Notes: a model not told the origin generated them from the letters alone. A stretch of 64,000 bases of DNA from Sutcliffiella sp. FSL R7-0096 (GCF_038595065.1 NZ_CP152003.1:2460001-2524000); one strand, 5' to 3'. Counted from the stretch's first letter, positions 53,377-61,420 are shown. Program-made: numbers and translations.

Positions 53377-54168
53377 CTAAATCCATTCATTCCGATGGTC
53401 TGCAATGAATTTAATATCATTTTGATAATGTTCTAGATGCCCTTCATTTATCATCTTCTGAAAAGCAAGATCACCTTCACTAGCTTTTCTTCTGATTGTG
53501 CTACATAACCCTTCTAATCGTAGTAAAACCATCTCTAAATAATCTTCTTCAAATTCTTTACCGTAACCTTCAAAAAACAATTCCACTCTTCGTTTGATAC
53601 GGTTGGAATGCTTGGATGAATTATAATATTCTTTTTCACCTATTTCAGTAAGATAGAATCTACTTAATGGTACGCAAGTATAAAGAGTATAGGCTATGTC
53701 CCAAAGTCGAGGACCAGGTCCAACAACATCAAAGTCAATAATACCTACTGGCCTTTCATTATTGAAAATAATGTTGTACATTGCAAAGTCATTATGGCAA
53801 AGTACCTCAAGTGGTTGTGGAGTATTATCTAATGATTGCCAACTATCATCAAATGAAAAGTCACTTACAGAATCATGATAAAAACGAAGCATCTTGGCAA
53901 TTTCTAATAAGACATCATTAGACCACATATACTTTTTTAATGGATAATTACCAGCTTCTCCTTCTATAAATGATAATATCTCTCTTCCTTTATCGTCAGT
54001 ACCTATGTATTTAGGTGCATAATTGAACCCTTTGCTTTCTAGATGTTTCAACAGTGCATGAATCCTATTGCTATTTGACTTTAAATCTCGCCTAACTGTA
54101 TTACCTGAACGAAAAACTTTGGAGACATTTCCACCAGCTAACAATTCCTCATTTGAGGGATTAGACAT
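53377..54168 (-). CDS. Aminoglycoside phosphotransferase (APH)-like protein
   Basis: 263 residues of the APH/choline kinase fold: VLCHNDFAMYNIIFNNERPV (catalytic H125-x-D127-x4-N132), VGIIDFDVVGPGPRLWDIAY (metal Asp). Without known resistance-enzyme signature it is a kinase of unknown small substrate. GGCGGTG precedes the start. In its unit the IS110 element sits between the stop and the repeat. Confidence 0.85.
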   Translation of the reverse strand: MSNPSNEELLAGGNVSKVFRSGNTVRRDLKSNSNRIHALLKHLESKGFNYAPKYIGTDDKGREILSFIEGEAGNYPLKKYMWSNDVLLEIAKMLRFYHDSVSDFSFDDSWQSLDNTPQPLEVLCHNDFAMYNIIFNNERPVGIIDFDVVGPGPRLWDIAYTLYTCVPLSRFYLTEIGEKEYYNSSKHSNRIKRRVELFFEGYGKEFEEDYLEMVLLRLEGLCSTIRRKASEGDLAFQKMINEGHLEHYQNDIKFIADHRNEWI

Positions 54169-54238
54169 TTAATACACCGCCTTGTTTTGTTCCATTAAAC
54201 TAACACGTATAGTTAAATCACTCATCTTGTTAATTCAA

Positions 54239-54372
54239 CTTTTCATCAATTCTTACTTTTATTTAATACCAATTATTTCATAATCTTAAAATTCCTACAA
54301 TAAGCTATTTATCATTTTGGCCCATATAAAAACGAGCGCTGATCCTTGAGGATCGCGCTTTTAAAAGGAAGA
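54239..54372. repeat. Dispersed palindromic repeat, long form (left end of duplicated unit B, copy 2)
   Basis: Same sequence as 35535-35668 with two or three changes. Just left of it, across the point where identity ends, is TTGAATTAAC on the gene strand: the junction reads AAAAG-TTGAAT, whereas the other copy has AAAAG-GGGAAG. Confidence 0.88.
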
Positions 54373-54475
54373 CTTGATATCAAGATAATTCTCTTTGTTG
54401 CGAATTGACCTTATGCTAGTATCTAAATTGCTACAACTGAAATCGGTAAGTATACGGTGAATTAAAAATTTTCTT

Positions 54476-55033
54476 TTAACGATTTATTGCTTCGATATCT
54501 TGAACAAGTTCAGGCAGATCATCTTGAAATAAATGCCCGTAGTTCTCGAAGATCCTTGCCTTCGCGTGTGGGAGTTTATAGGCATAGTGTTCAAAATGAG
54601 AAAAAGGTACTACTTCATCATTTCGACTATGATATAGATAGATTTGTGAGATTTGAGGTAGTCTTGTAGCAAATTTATCGGAGAGTTCAAATTCTTTAAA
54701 TAGCCACTCTTTATCCAGGCCCCAGTACGGCGATCCCATCAAAAACAAACCAGAGATGGATAAATTACAATTTCCTTCTGAGAGATACTTTAGGAGGACA
54801 GATCCACCTAGTGAATGGCCGATCAAAATAACGGAACCATTTAACTCAGAAAGTTTCTCTTTTAATACGTTCTCCCATAAATCATAACTCGGGTTTTCAG
54901 GATCTGGCATGGCAGGAGAGGAAAAACTGTAATCCGAACTAATCGATTTTTGTAAGTAGGCGATTAGTTGGCTACTTCCCTGTTTCCCTTCCTGGGGTCC
55001 TGCGCTGTGAATAAACATTACTTCCTTTTTCAA
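54476..55033 (-). CDS. RBBP9-like alpha/beta hydrolase, copy 2
   Basis: Differs from the product at 35773-36330 by about two residues (NLSISG for NLTISG is one). Same TTG start behind AGGGAGG, same GHSLGG nucleophile. The whole 846-bp block including both flanks is duplicated. Confidence 0.85.
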   Translation of the reverse strand: MKKEVMFIHSAGPQEGKQGSSQLIAYLQKSISSDYSFSSPAMPDPENPSYDLWENVLKEKLSELNGSVILIGHSLGGSVLLKYLSEGNCNLSISGLFLMGSPYWGLDKEWLFKEFELSDKFATRLPQISQIYLYHSRNDEVVPFSHFEHYAYKLPHAKARIFENYGHLFQDDLPELVQDIEAINR

Positions 55034-55070
55034 ATAATAACCTCCCTCTATAAAAATCTTTTTCGTTATC

Positions 55071-55100
55071 TTCAATTAAAGCTCCCAGATTGCAGAATAA
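55071..55100. repeat. Minimal repeat site at right end of duplicated unit B, copy 2
   Basis: TTCAATTAAAGCTC | CCAGATTGCAGAATAATT. Shared up to 55084, then repeat-type tail (GATTGCAGAAT) different from that of copy 1. The 55101-55289 gap shows no gene. Confidence 0.6.
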
Positions 55101-55289
55101 TTAAATCGGGAATAAGAGTTAATTTGATTTGATTAATTAAAACTATTTCAACCATATAGACAGGAATAGAGCATTTTTTTTCATTCAATTTTTGGCCATA
55201 TAAGGACCGTTATCATTTATTCATTCCTTAGATAAAATTTATAAGTTTATTAAATGTATGGACAGAAATGCTGCCCAATTTACAAGTGA

Positions 55290-55309
55290 GGAGCGACCAA
55301 CTTTGCTCC
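55290..55309. repeat. Second hairpin family, short copy
   Basis: GGAGCGACCAACTTTGCTCC; lies before the plus-strand ORF, preceded by CTGCCCAATTTACA, which is like the collapsed site. Confidence 0.55.
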
Positions 55310-55377
55310 TGTTTAATATTTACAATTTTCTCAATAGTTTGTTAATATTATAACAACAATACGTGAGGAGGGTATGT

Positions 55378-55694
55378 ATGGTGAATAACGGCAATGTGAA
55401 AAGAGTAGCCAATGGTATCTCGTTCGGGTTGACATTAATATTACTGGTAATATTTATTCTATGGTTGCCCTGGTAACAAACTATAGAGATAACAATTGGG
55501 TATATTATCTAGTGCCATTATTATTAGTTTCATTTTTTTTATCTGTAATTGGTATGCCCTTTGATAAGAAAAATGATAAATTTATGATTATTCGGAGCGG
55601 CTTTTCCTTGGTAATATCATTTATGCTCATTATATTGATTGGGATCTTCTACGTAGCACCAGTGTTATTTCCTTTTGGAATTCCACCACAATAA
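55378..55694 (+). pseudogene. Small membrane protein gene with a frameshift (or two overlapping ORFs)
   Basis: ATG 55378 behind GAGGAGG: MVNNGNVKRVANGISFGLTL...LWLPW-stop at 55474. A second frame from ATG 55461 continues VTNYRDNNWVYYLVPLLLVS...PFGIPPQ to 55694. The two join well (three membrane helices in all) if one base is removed. Translational coupling of two peptides is the alternative. Plus strand. Confidence 0.55.
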
Positions 55695-55806
55695 GTGCTT
55701 TAAAAGTGACTCAGAGATGTAAGGGTCACTTTTAATTATTTTATTCACCTTTCCCCTAAATTTTAATTACCTACACTTTCATTATTCTGTCAAATTATAA
55801 ACCTGT

Positions 55807-55834
55807 GAGCAATCTACTAATGCAGCAATCGCTC
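55807..55834. repeat. Second hairpin family copy
   Basis: GAGCAATCTACTAATGCAGC then AATCGCTC, 40 bases after the stop of the 55874 gene. Confidence 0.6.
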
Positions 55835-55873
55835 CATTTAATTTAATAAAGTTCTTCCAGTCATTTAACCCAT

Positions 55874-56065
55874 TCATTTTAAAAAGTTACTACCAAATAG
55901 CCAAAACATAGGCATTAAAACCACCAGCAAAAACAAGCCAGTAAACATATACTTTATATATTGTTTTCTATTTACGCCTAGTCTTAATTCCCATAGCCCC
56001 AATGTTAGAAAATATAGTCCTACCAAAACTGAAACAATCGGAAGTACGATAATTAAATTAACCAT
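55874..56065 (-). CDS. Small membrane protein, 63 residues
   Basis: Two helices: MVNLIIVLPIVSVLVGLYFL and KYMFTGLFLLVVLMPMFWLF, joined by a basic loop. AAGGGGGG six bases upstream. Unknown function. One hairpin of the second family follows. Confidence 0.6.
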   Translation of the reverse strand: MVNLIIVLPIVSVLVGLYFLTLGLWELRLGVNRKQYIKYMFTGLFLLVVLMPMFWLFGSNFLK

Positions 56066-56114
56066 TTTGCCCCCCTTAATACCCCTTTTTAACTCTTATC
56101 CCATTCTTAAGTAT

Positions 56115-56141
56115 GAGCGACCCACTATGCTGCAATCGCTC
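56115..56141. repeat. Second hairpin family, best copy
   Basis: GAGCGACCCACTATGCTGCA then ATCGCTC, ending five bases before the stop of the 56146 gene. No T-run on the gene strand, so it is not a classical terminator. Confidence 0.65.
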
Positions 56142-56145
56142 CTAT

Positions 56146-56643
56146 TTAGTTGAATAATTTCTTTATATCAATTTCTCTATAATCATCTGGAATCTTTTCG
56201 GCATAGGTTACCTCTAGTGATGCTGCGTCATAGCAACGAATAAACACGGATTTATTCTGGTCTTGAATGAAAATGGCGGAATCAGCTTCTATATTATCAA
56301 TTTCATTTTTATGAATCCTGGAACCTATTTCGTAAATTTCTCTATACAAACGTATTTGAGGTTTTAGAAAACTATCAATAAAAGTTAGTTCTTCTTGCCG
56401 AGTATCTGAGTCTATGTTCACGGAAAGACGGTCGATTTCCCAGTGTGTATCATCTTCTTGTAAAGGTACATTATCTATCCGGAAAGATATTCCATTCTCA
56501 TTAATTAAAATTACAAAATGGGTGACTTCTTTCCTCTGTTCAATAAAAGCATCCTTTTTATCTCTATACATTCTCAATTCTTTGCTATTAAGTAATTTTC
56601 CTAATGTGTCTTTTGAGATTTCAAGGTAGCCATACCTCTTCAT
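56146..56643 (-). CDS. Hypothetical protein, 165 residues
   Basis: MKRYGYLEISKDTLGKLLNS, then THFVILINENGISFRIDNVP and ESVFIRCYDAASLEVTYAEK-like end (KSVFIRCYDAASLEVTYAEK). Soluble alpha/beta. AAAAGGAGG before the ATG. No family recognised. Confidence 0.6.
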   Translation of the reverse strand: MKRYGYLEISKDTLGKLLNSKELRMYRDKKDAFIEQRKEVTHFVILINENGISFRIDNVPLQEDDTHWEIDRLSVNIDSDTRQEELTFIDSFLKPQIRLYREIYEIGSRIHKNEIDNIEADSAIFIQDQNKSVFIRCYDAASLEVTYAEKIPDDYREIDIKKLFN

Positions 56644-56717
56644 TCAGAAAACCTCCTTTTATACATATATTAACATTTGACTTGTTCAACTAACCTGCCC
56701 AATTCATTAATTATGAA

Positions 56718-56744
56718 GAGCGATTATTATGCCGTAATTGCTCC
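56718..56744. repeat. Second hairpin family copy with collapsed site beside it
   Basis: GAGCGATTATTATGCCGTAA then TTGCTCC; just left, TTCAACTAACCTGCCCAATT and CATTAATT form a collapsed site of the main family. Confidence 0.6.
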
Positions 56745-56842
56745 TAGAAATTGAAGTGAAATCCTTCACAAATTTCCAATGCAAAAGATGTTAAGATAAT
56801 TCTTTTAACCACCCCTCAAACCACTCATTGGGAAGTTTCACT

Positions 56843-57109
56843 TTAGAAAAATCCAAATGTTGTAGTTCTTGTTAAATATAAATCCCACTGTACAGAAATG
56901 TCCTCTATTACGTCAGATACTTTCTCGTCATCAAGTTCAGTCTCAACTGTATAATTCTTATCACACCAATTACAAATTTGTTGATGAGTAAATTGACTTT
57001 TTCGATTTACGACATTTTTTAAAATTTCAACTAGGTTTTCCTTGCTTATAACTATATCAATTTCAATGAAATTTGATTCTATCCAACTGCCTTGATATTT
57101 ACTGACCAT
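56843..57109 (-). CDS. Hypothetical protein, about 88 residues
   Basis: MVSKYQGSWIESNFIEIDIV, helices and strands, ends LYLTRTTTFGFF. The GTG at 57118 overlaps the G-rich leader; the ATG at 57109 is used. No family recognised. Confidence 0.5.
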   Translation of the reverse strand: MVSKYQGSWIESNFIEIDIVISKENLVEILKNVVNRKSQFTHQQICNWCDKNYTVETELDDEKVSDVIEDISVQWDLYLTRTTTFGFF

Positions 57110-57172
57110 CAGTTGCACCCCAGCCTAATACTATGATTGGTATTCTATTTACCGAAACTAAATCAGATTCCT

Positions 57173-57276
57173 TCTTCAACAATCCTGCCCGTTTGCTTAA
57201 TTCCAATTATTTCATAATCTAAAAATTTCTTCAATAAGATATTTTCTTTGGCTAATATAAAAACGAGCGCTGAAGA
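57173..57276. repeat. Long-form repeat that lost its hairpin's right arm
   Basis: CTTCAACAATCCTGCCCGTT, TGCTTAATTCCAATTATTTC, AAAAACGAGCGC and then directly TGAAGATCG. Relative to the intact form, the loop and the GGATCGCGCCC arm up to the next TGA are deleted. Confidence 0.75.
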
Positions 57277-57315
57277 TCGATATTCATTATGGAGGCTCTA
57301 ATAAATTCTCACTTG

Positions 57316-57864
57316 TTAAAGCTTTTTTGTTAGACAAAAGACAAAAGGGTCATTAGGATTCCAAATGTGCAAATCATCAGCAATGTAGCCCCGAAGCCAC
57401 AACTCGTCGTTAATTCGTCTAAGGTAAAAGCCTTTCGGAAAATTATCGTCTACAGTTAGTATCTCCGTTGCTATTGTTATGGATCCTGTTGGAGCTTGAT
57501 GTTGCTGTATAGAAGTCCCCGAATCACCTTCGGGCTGATCCAGATACTCTAGTCTTAGATAAGGTCCCAACTCAAGTGGACACAATTCCAAACCGAGTTC
57601 GCTCGCTTTTTTATAGATTTGAGGAGTGGTAGCACCTTCAGGGAAGCCAAGGTAAGCAACAGTTAGTTCAATCGTCTGCAAGCTATACTTTGTTTCAGAA
57701 GTCATAAATTTTTCATCAGTTAATAGCCTTTCTCCATACTCATTCAACAGGATAGAGTATTCCTGCAATCTATGTATAAGCTGCTGTTTCGTAAGTCCAC
57801 CAAGCTCTACCGTTCTCGTAATAATTGGACAATCAGGGTATGTTTTCTCATTTCCTATACGCAT
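57316..57864 (-). CDS. Hypothetical protein, 182 residues
   Basis: IITRTVELGGLTKQQLIHRL, ELCPLELGPYLRLEYLDQPE, LWLRGYIADDLHIWNPNDPF. Soluble, helical head and a strand-rich second half. Starts behind GGGAG. I recall similar hypothetical proteins in bacilli but not a function. Confidence 0.6.
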   Translation of the reverse strand: MRIGNEKTYPDCPIITRTVELGGLTKQQLIHRLQEYSILLNEYGERLLTDEKFMTSETKYSLQTIELTVAYLGFPEGATTPQIYKKASELGLELCPLELGPYLRLEYLDQPEGDSGTSIQQHQAPTGSITIATEILTVDDNFPKGFYLRRINDELWLRGYIADDLHIWNPNDPFVFCLTKKL

Positions 57865-57994
57865 TCGTATTCACTCCCTTACAAATTGGTAAAAAGCTAT
57901 TGAAAAATCGTTATAATTACAGTTTTTCTCCAATTCTATATAGATTCCTTGTTGTACTAATCTGCTCCGTTCGTTCAATTAGCCTTACCCCAGA

Positions 57995-58057
57995 GTATGG
58001 CCCTAAAATACAAAATGAGCCTATTCTTCTTCAAGAATGGCGCCCGTTTGCAGAGGA
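57995..58057. repeat. Dispersed repeat, short TTCTTCAAGAA-type variant
   Basis: GTATGGCCCTAAAATACAAA, TGAGCCTATTCTTCTTCAAG, AATGGCGCCCGTTTGCAGAG. Right arm intact, left arm short by one GC pair. CAATTAGCCTTA precedes it as at 34880. It ends directly at the stop of the MepB gene. Confidence 0.75.
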
Positions 58058-58567
58058 TTAAAACGAATACAGTTCTATTATTTTATCTATGGGTAATTTA
58101 CTCGGATCACTCATGTCAACAAAATAAGGCAACTGCCATTTTTGAGTTTTCATAGCTTGCTTACTAGTCGGTTTATCCCAGCTAGAATAAACTCTTAATG
58201 CCATTTTCCCCTTTGTTGAAATGGACCTAAGAATATCCTGTTTGAAAAGAACTTCTTTTGGAAAAATAAATTGTCCAAACTCACCATCATCTGTAAAAGT
58301 AGTTATAACTAATAAATCAGGTGCTTCCTCATATGTAAAGGGTTGGTTTTTATTATTTTCATCTTTTTCCCAAAAGGCAACAAACTGCCCTACTTTGGTG
58401 GGGGTTATATTTGCAACCCTGAAACGAACTGTTCTCGAAGATAATCGAAATGTACCAGCACCATACTTAGAGTTTTGTATTTCTTCTTGAATCGACTTTA
58501 CAGTTAAGTCATTTGGCTCGTATATCATTTTATTTACATAATTTAATGCTGTATAAAAATCATTCAT
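58058..58567 (-). CDS. MepB family protein
   Basis: About 169 residues from ATG 58567 (MNDFYTALNYVNKMIYEPND): SKYGAGTFRLSSRTVRFRVA, TPTKVGQFVAFWEKDENNKN, PDLLVITTFTDDGEFGQFIF, WQLPYFVDMSDPSK. This is the MepB pattern (staphylococcal mepRAB gene of unknown role). The frame start at 58582 includes the Shine-Dalgarno. Confidence 0.82.
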   Translation of the reverse strand: MNDFYTALNYVNKMIYEPNDLTVKSIQEEIQNSKYGAGTFRLSSRTVRFRVANITPTKVGQFVAFWEKDENNKNQPFTYEEAPDLLVITTFTDDGEFGQFIFPKEVLFKQDILRSISTKGKMALRVYSSWDKPTSKQAMKTQKWQLPYFVDMSDPSKLPIDKIIELYSF

Positions 58568-58582
58568 TATTCCACCCCACAA

Positions 58583-59006
58583 AATTCTTGGCCCGATTCT
58601 TGAATAAGCGCTACCTGCTATTAGCTGGTTTTGTTGAACAACAGATACCTAAATTCACTTCCAAGCAAATCTATACTATATCAAGGTTTTTGTTCTTTCA
58701 TTTGGCTATCAAAACAAATGATAGGCTCCCGGAACTCAACTTATTTCATCTTCACATACTTCATATAGACAAGATTATTGACACCGCTTTTTTTACCACA
58801 GCTTAGCTCTTATTGAATCACTTATAAATAAAAATTCGTACGATCATTAAGAAGAAAGTATTTGTTGAACAATCTAGTAATCAAATAAGAAAGAAGATTA
58901 ATTTAGTGTGGTGGTTTGCCAGTATAGATGTACTGTGTAGTAATGACATGTTAGATTTACGTCATTCTTTTTACAAATATGTTTGAATAATGGCAGTAAA
59001 CAATAA
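58583..59006. other. Right edge of the array, no gene
   Basis: Starts with a repeat tail (TTGGCCCGATTCTTGAATAA) and contains TTGTTGAACAATCTAG at 58863, a possible left arm. No supported ORF on either strand. Confidence 0.4.
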
Positions 59007-59777
59007 TTAGCTCCTCATAAATTCTGGAAAAAAAATAGAAAGAATAATAAATATAATCTGCCCTACTAAGAGTGCAATGGCCCATAGTATTGCCTTACGT
59101 GACGGCGGTAGGCCATCGCGCAAAACTTTAATACCAAGTGGGACTAATGCTATGCAGAGTCCAAGTATTAGGAATGTAGATTCAAATCTTGTGCCTTTAA
59201 GCGTACCCAATGGTAAGAAAAACATGGATGCCAAGGCTACCGAGCGAATGAGCCCTAATGTTTGTGATCGATAGGCACCGATTGCCAATAGTATCCATCC
59301 AAACATCATCATGCCATTAAAATAACGGACTACGTGGAATGCGTGGTAGGAGTCACTCACTGCGTTTGTTGCAAGATCAAGACTTTGCACATTTACGAGT
59401 TGGAAGGCCATATGATCAATGCCGCCATGAAAAACACGTCCTATCAGCCCTAAGATTGTAAACGTACCACCCCAAATGGCTAAGCTAGGATGTTTTATAC
59501 CGATAAGTCTTACTAAGGTAATGATTCCCGGCCATAGGAAGAGACACCCTAGTACAAAACAACTGTAGGATACTGTGATCAGAACAGGCTGTTCGGAATA
59601 TGCAATAAGTTGCTCGTCGTAAAAAAAATGAAATTCTATTCTCAGTAGAGTCGCTGCAAGTAATAAGAGAGGTCCAATTATTAAGGATAGGCCTCCAATC
59701 CAACGCCCGGGGAACCAAAAAACAGTATTTTCTCTTTCAGATAAATTCTCTGCTGGTGTTTTATGATTCATAAGCAT
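59007..59777 (-). CDS. Multispan membrane protein
   Basis: About 256 residues with seven to eight helices: PGRWIGGLSLIIGPLLLLAA, VLGCLFLWPGIITLVRLIG, a GGIDHMAFQLVN loop and a final LLVGQIIFIILSIFFPEFM. No transporter signature. Start ATG at 59777 follows AGGTGG; a GTG at 59786 is inside it. Third gene of the XRE operon; overlaps the second. Confidence 0.65.
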   Translation of the reverse strand: MLMNHKTPAENLSERENTVFWFPGRWIGGLSLIIGPLLLLAATLLRIEFHFFYDEQLIAYSEQPVLITVSYSCFVLGCLFLWPGIITLVRLIGIKHPSLAIWGGTFTILGLIGRVFHGGIDHMAFQLVNVQSLDLATNAVSDSYHAFHVVRYFNGMMMFGWILLAIGAYRSQTLGLIRSVALASMFFLPLGTLKGTRFESTFLILGLCIALVPLGIKVLRDGLPPSRKAILWAIALLVGQIIFIILSIFFPEFMRS

Positions 59778-60039
59778 TTCCACCACCTAAAATCCCTCTA
59801 ATTTGTTGTATTCCTTCTTTAATATTCCAAATTGCCACACCTATTGTGATCAGAGCGAGAATGACCATACTGCTGCCTTGTACTGTGGAATTAAGCACCC
59901 CTATTCCTTCTACTTGTGTAGATACTATATGGATACCCCCGTAAATGATTACCATAAAAATAAAGATTGCAATTGGAATTAGGTGGGATACTAGTGCTCT
60001 TTTCCCATGCTGCCTTATCTCTTCATACCCGAATATCAT
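59761..60039 (-). CDS. Small membrane protein in the XRE operon
   Basis: 92 residues, two to three helices (ALVSHLIPIAIFIFMVIIYG, VILALITIGVAIWNIKEGIQ). Its start overlaps the end of the XRE gene by 4 bp and its end overlaps the next gene, so all three are one transcript. Confidence 0.65.
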   Translation of the reverse strand: MIFGYEEIRQHGKRALVSHLIPIAIFIFMVIIYGGIHIVSTQVEGIGVLNSTVQGSSMVILALITIGVAIWNIKEGIQQIRGILGGGNAYES

Positions 60040-60380
60040 GGTGAGGAGTGGGAAAATAATGGAGCGAAAAAGAAACTGAAATAGTTTAATGATGATAAAA
60101 AATTCCTATTTGAGAACATACCTGTACCTCCTTTAACTTTGATTTTACTTTGAAAGGAACTGTCTCCCTTTATTAACTTATCTATACTGATTTCAAATAA
60201 CTCACTTAGTTTAATTAGATTTTGAATATCTGGGTAACCTTTCCCACTTTCCCATTTATAAATGGCTTGTCTGGTAACATTCATTTTTTGTCCCAACTGC
60301 TCTTGTGATAGATTTTCCTTATTGCGTATCGTTCTAATTTGTTCGCCAAGTCTCACAGGACATTCCTCCTTCAGATTCAT
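60036..60380 (-). CDS. XRE-family transcriptional regulator
   Basis: From ATG 60380: VRLGEQIRTIRNKENLSQEQ, LGQKMNVTRQAIYKWESGKG and YPDIQNLIKLSELFEISIDK, a full HTH_3 domain. After about residue 70 it continues to a short tail that overlaps the next gene. Probably represses or activates the two downstream membrane proteins. Confidence 0.85.
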   Translation of the reverse strand: MNLKEECPVRLGEQIRTIRNKENLSQEQLGQKMNVTRQAIYKWESGKGYPDIQNLIKLSELFEISIDKLIKGDSSFQSKIKVKGGTGMFSNRNFLSSLNYFSFFFAPLFSHSSP

Positions 60381-60671
60381 TGTATTGTCCTGCTTAATAT
60401 TAAGCAATAAACGCTTGATATACATATGTAAACGCTTGGTTTACATGAGGAGGGCACTTAAAAAAATCGGCTTATGTTAAATGTTGTTTTTGTTTTAGGA
60501 CGAAAAAATGGGAATGTCCTCTTTGGACTTTCCCATTTCTGTTCCATTAAAGCACCTATATATCTCATAGGCTTATATACATTTTGTATCCATCTAAAAA
60601 TGGCTTCTTGTCTAAAAGAGCTTTTCAAATCAGCTTTGCTAATGATTTTTGTGTTTACTTATGTTTTTATA

Positions 60672-60715
60672 TGCACTATTCTTTGGTTCATCCCACCAAA
60701 GAATAGTGCATTTTT
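60672..60715 (+). terminator. Strong intrinsic terminator
   Basis: TGCACTATTCTTTGGT pairs perfectly with ACCAAAGAATAGTGCA (7-base loop), followed by TTTTTG on the plus strand. No plus-strand gene ends just before it. Confidence 0.7.
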
Positions 60716-60817
60716 GTGTACCATAAATACTTTTTATGCCAGTCAAATAAGCTTACTAACAAATCTTTTTTGGGTTCTGCTAATGAGAATGCCATTAATG
60801 CCCTTAACTCAGTTGAT

Positions 60818-60959
60818 AAGTGATAATAAAGTTGTTTACTTTGGAAGGTTGAAACACGCATAACACCGTCTGAAAATTTGAACGGTGTTAGAATAGTTGT
60901 TTACAATAAGTGAATTTGATGATGTTTCTGCATAAAAAAGTGATAATAAAGTTGTTTAC
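60818..60959. repeat. Direct repeat of 22 bp, 120 bp apart
   Basis: AAGTGATAATAAAGTTGTTT + AC at 60818-60839 and 60938-60959, with a third GTTGTTTACA half at about 60896. A hairpin lies between. Could be protein-binding sites or a small element remnant. Confidence 0.55.
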
Positions 60960-61204
60960 AAGGTAAGCTACAAGCAAAGTAAAAAACATGTGCTAAACAA
61001 ATTGTAAATGATAAAGCCAATTTAAATAGCTGGATAATGGGATCTGTTATATCTCAATTTATAATCTCACAATCCGGACGCACATAAGAAGGAATATGTC
61101 GCCCAGATAACAGCTACTTATTCGATTTCAATTGTCTATCTTCAATTTTTTTGTGAATTTTTTCTATGGCGTCTTTATCCTTTAAAATTTGGCTCTTATT
61201 TTCA

Positions 61205-61399
61205 TTAACTAGTTGTTAAAATGTTTTCTTTTTCACTTATTTTCCTCTTCTCTTTAAATAGCCTGTATTCTCTTTCCAAATCACTAAGACAAAGCTCGTA
61301 TAACTGAGCATTCTCTGTTTTATATACACCTATACTTAAAAGTTGATTTATAATAAATTCTCTTCTGTTTTGAAGCGCCTCACGTAAAATTTTGCTCAT
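61205..61399 (-). CDS. fbpA: Fur-regulated basic protein (FbpA family)
   Basis: 64 residues: EALQNRREFIINQLLSIGVY, ELCLSDLEREYRLFKEKRK. This is the FbpA pattern from B. subtilis, where it acts with FsrA small RNA in the iron-sparing response. The Fur box lies 22 bp upstream. GGAG seven bases before the ATG. It follows the cnt genes on the same strand, but has its own promoter. Confidence 0.78.
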   Translation of the reverse strand: MSKILREALQNRREFIINQLLSIGVYKTENAQLYELCLSDLEREYRLFKEKRKISEKENILTTS

Positions 61400-61420
61400 A
61401 AAAGGACTCCTCTCCTTTTA

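Larger units (their letters stand above)
60381..61204. other. Mostly noncoding stretch with hairpins and a direct repeat
   Basis: Contains the terminator at 60672, the hairpin TAACACCGT / ACGGTGTTA (60861-60890), and a 22-bp direct repeat. A 129-codon plus-strand frame spans part of it but runs through the terminator stem and is not accepted as a gene. Confidence 0.4.

Noticed and set aside
58513-58806. 97-codon plus-strand ORF
   Set aside because: No Shine-Dalgarno; starts inside the MepB gene on the other strand and crosses a repeat tail.
6489-58900. CRISPR array
   Set aside because: The repeats are palindromic, variable and separated by whole genes, not by short spacers; no cas genes.
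6489-58900. Classical integron with integrase
   Set aside because: No tyrosine recombinase, attI or Pc-like region is present in the window; only the cassette-like layout is supported.
60474-60863. 129-codon plus-strand ORF
   Set aside because: Runs through a perfect terminator stem and part of a direct repeat, low complexity and no Shine-Dalgarno.
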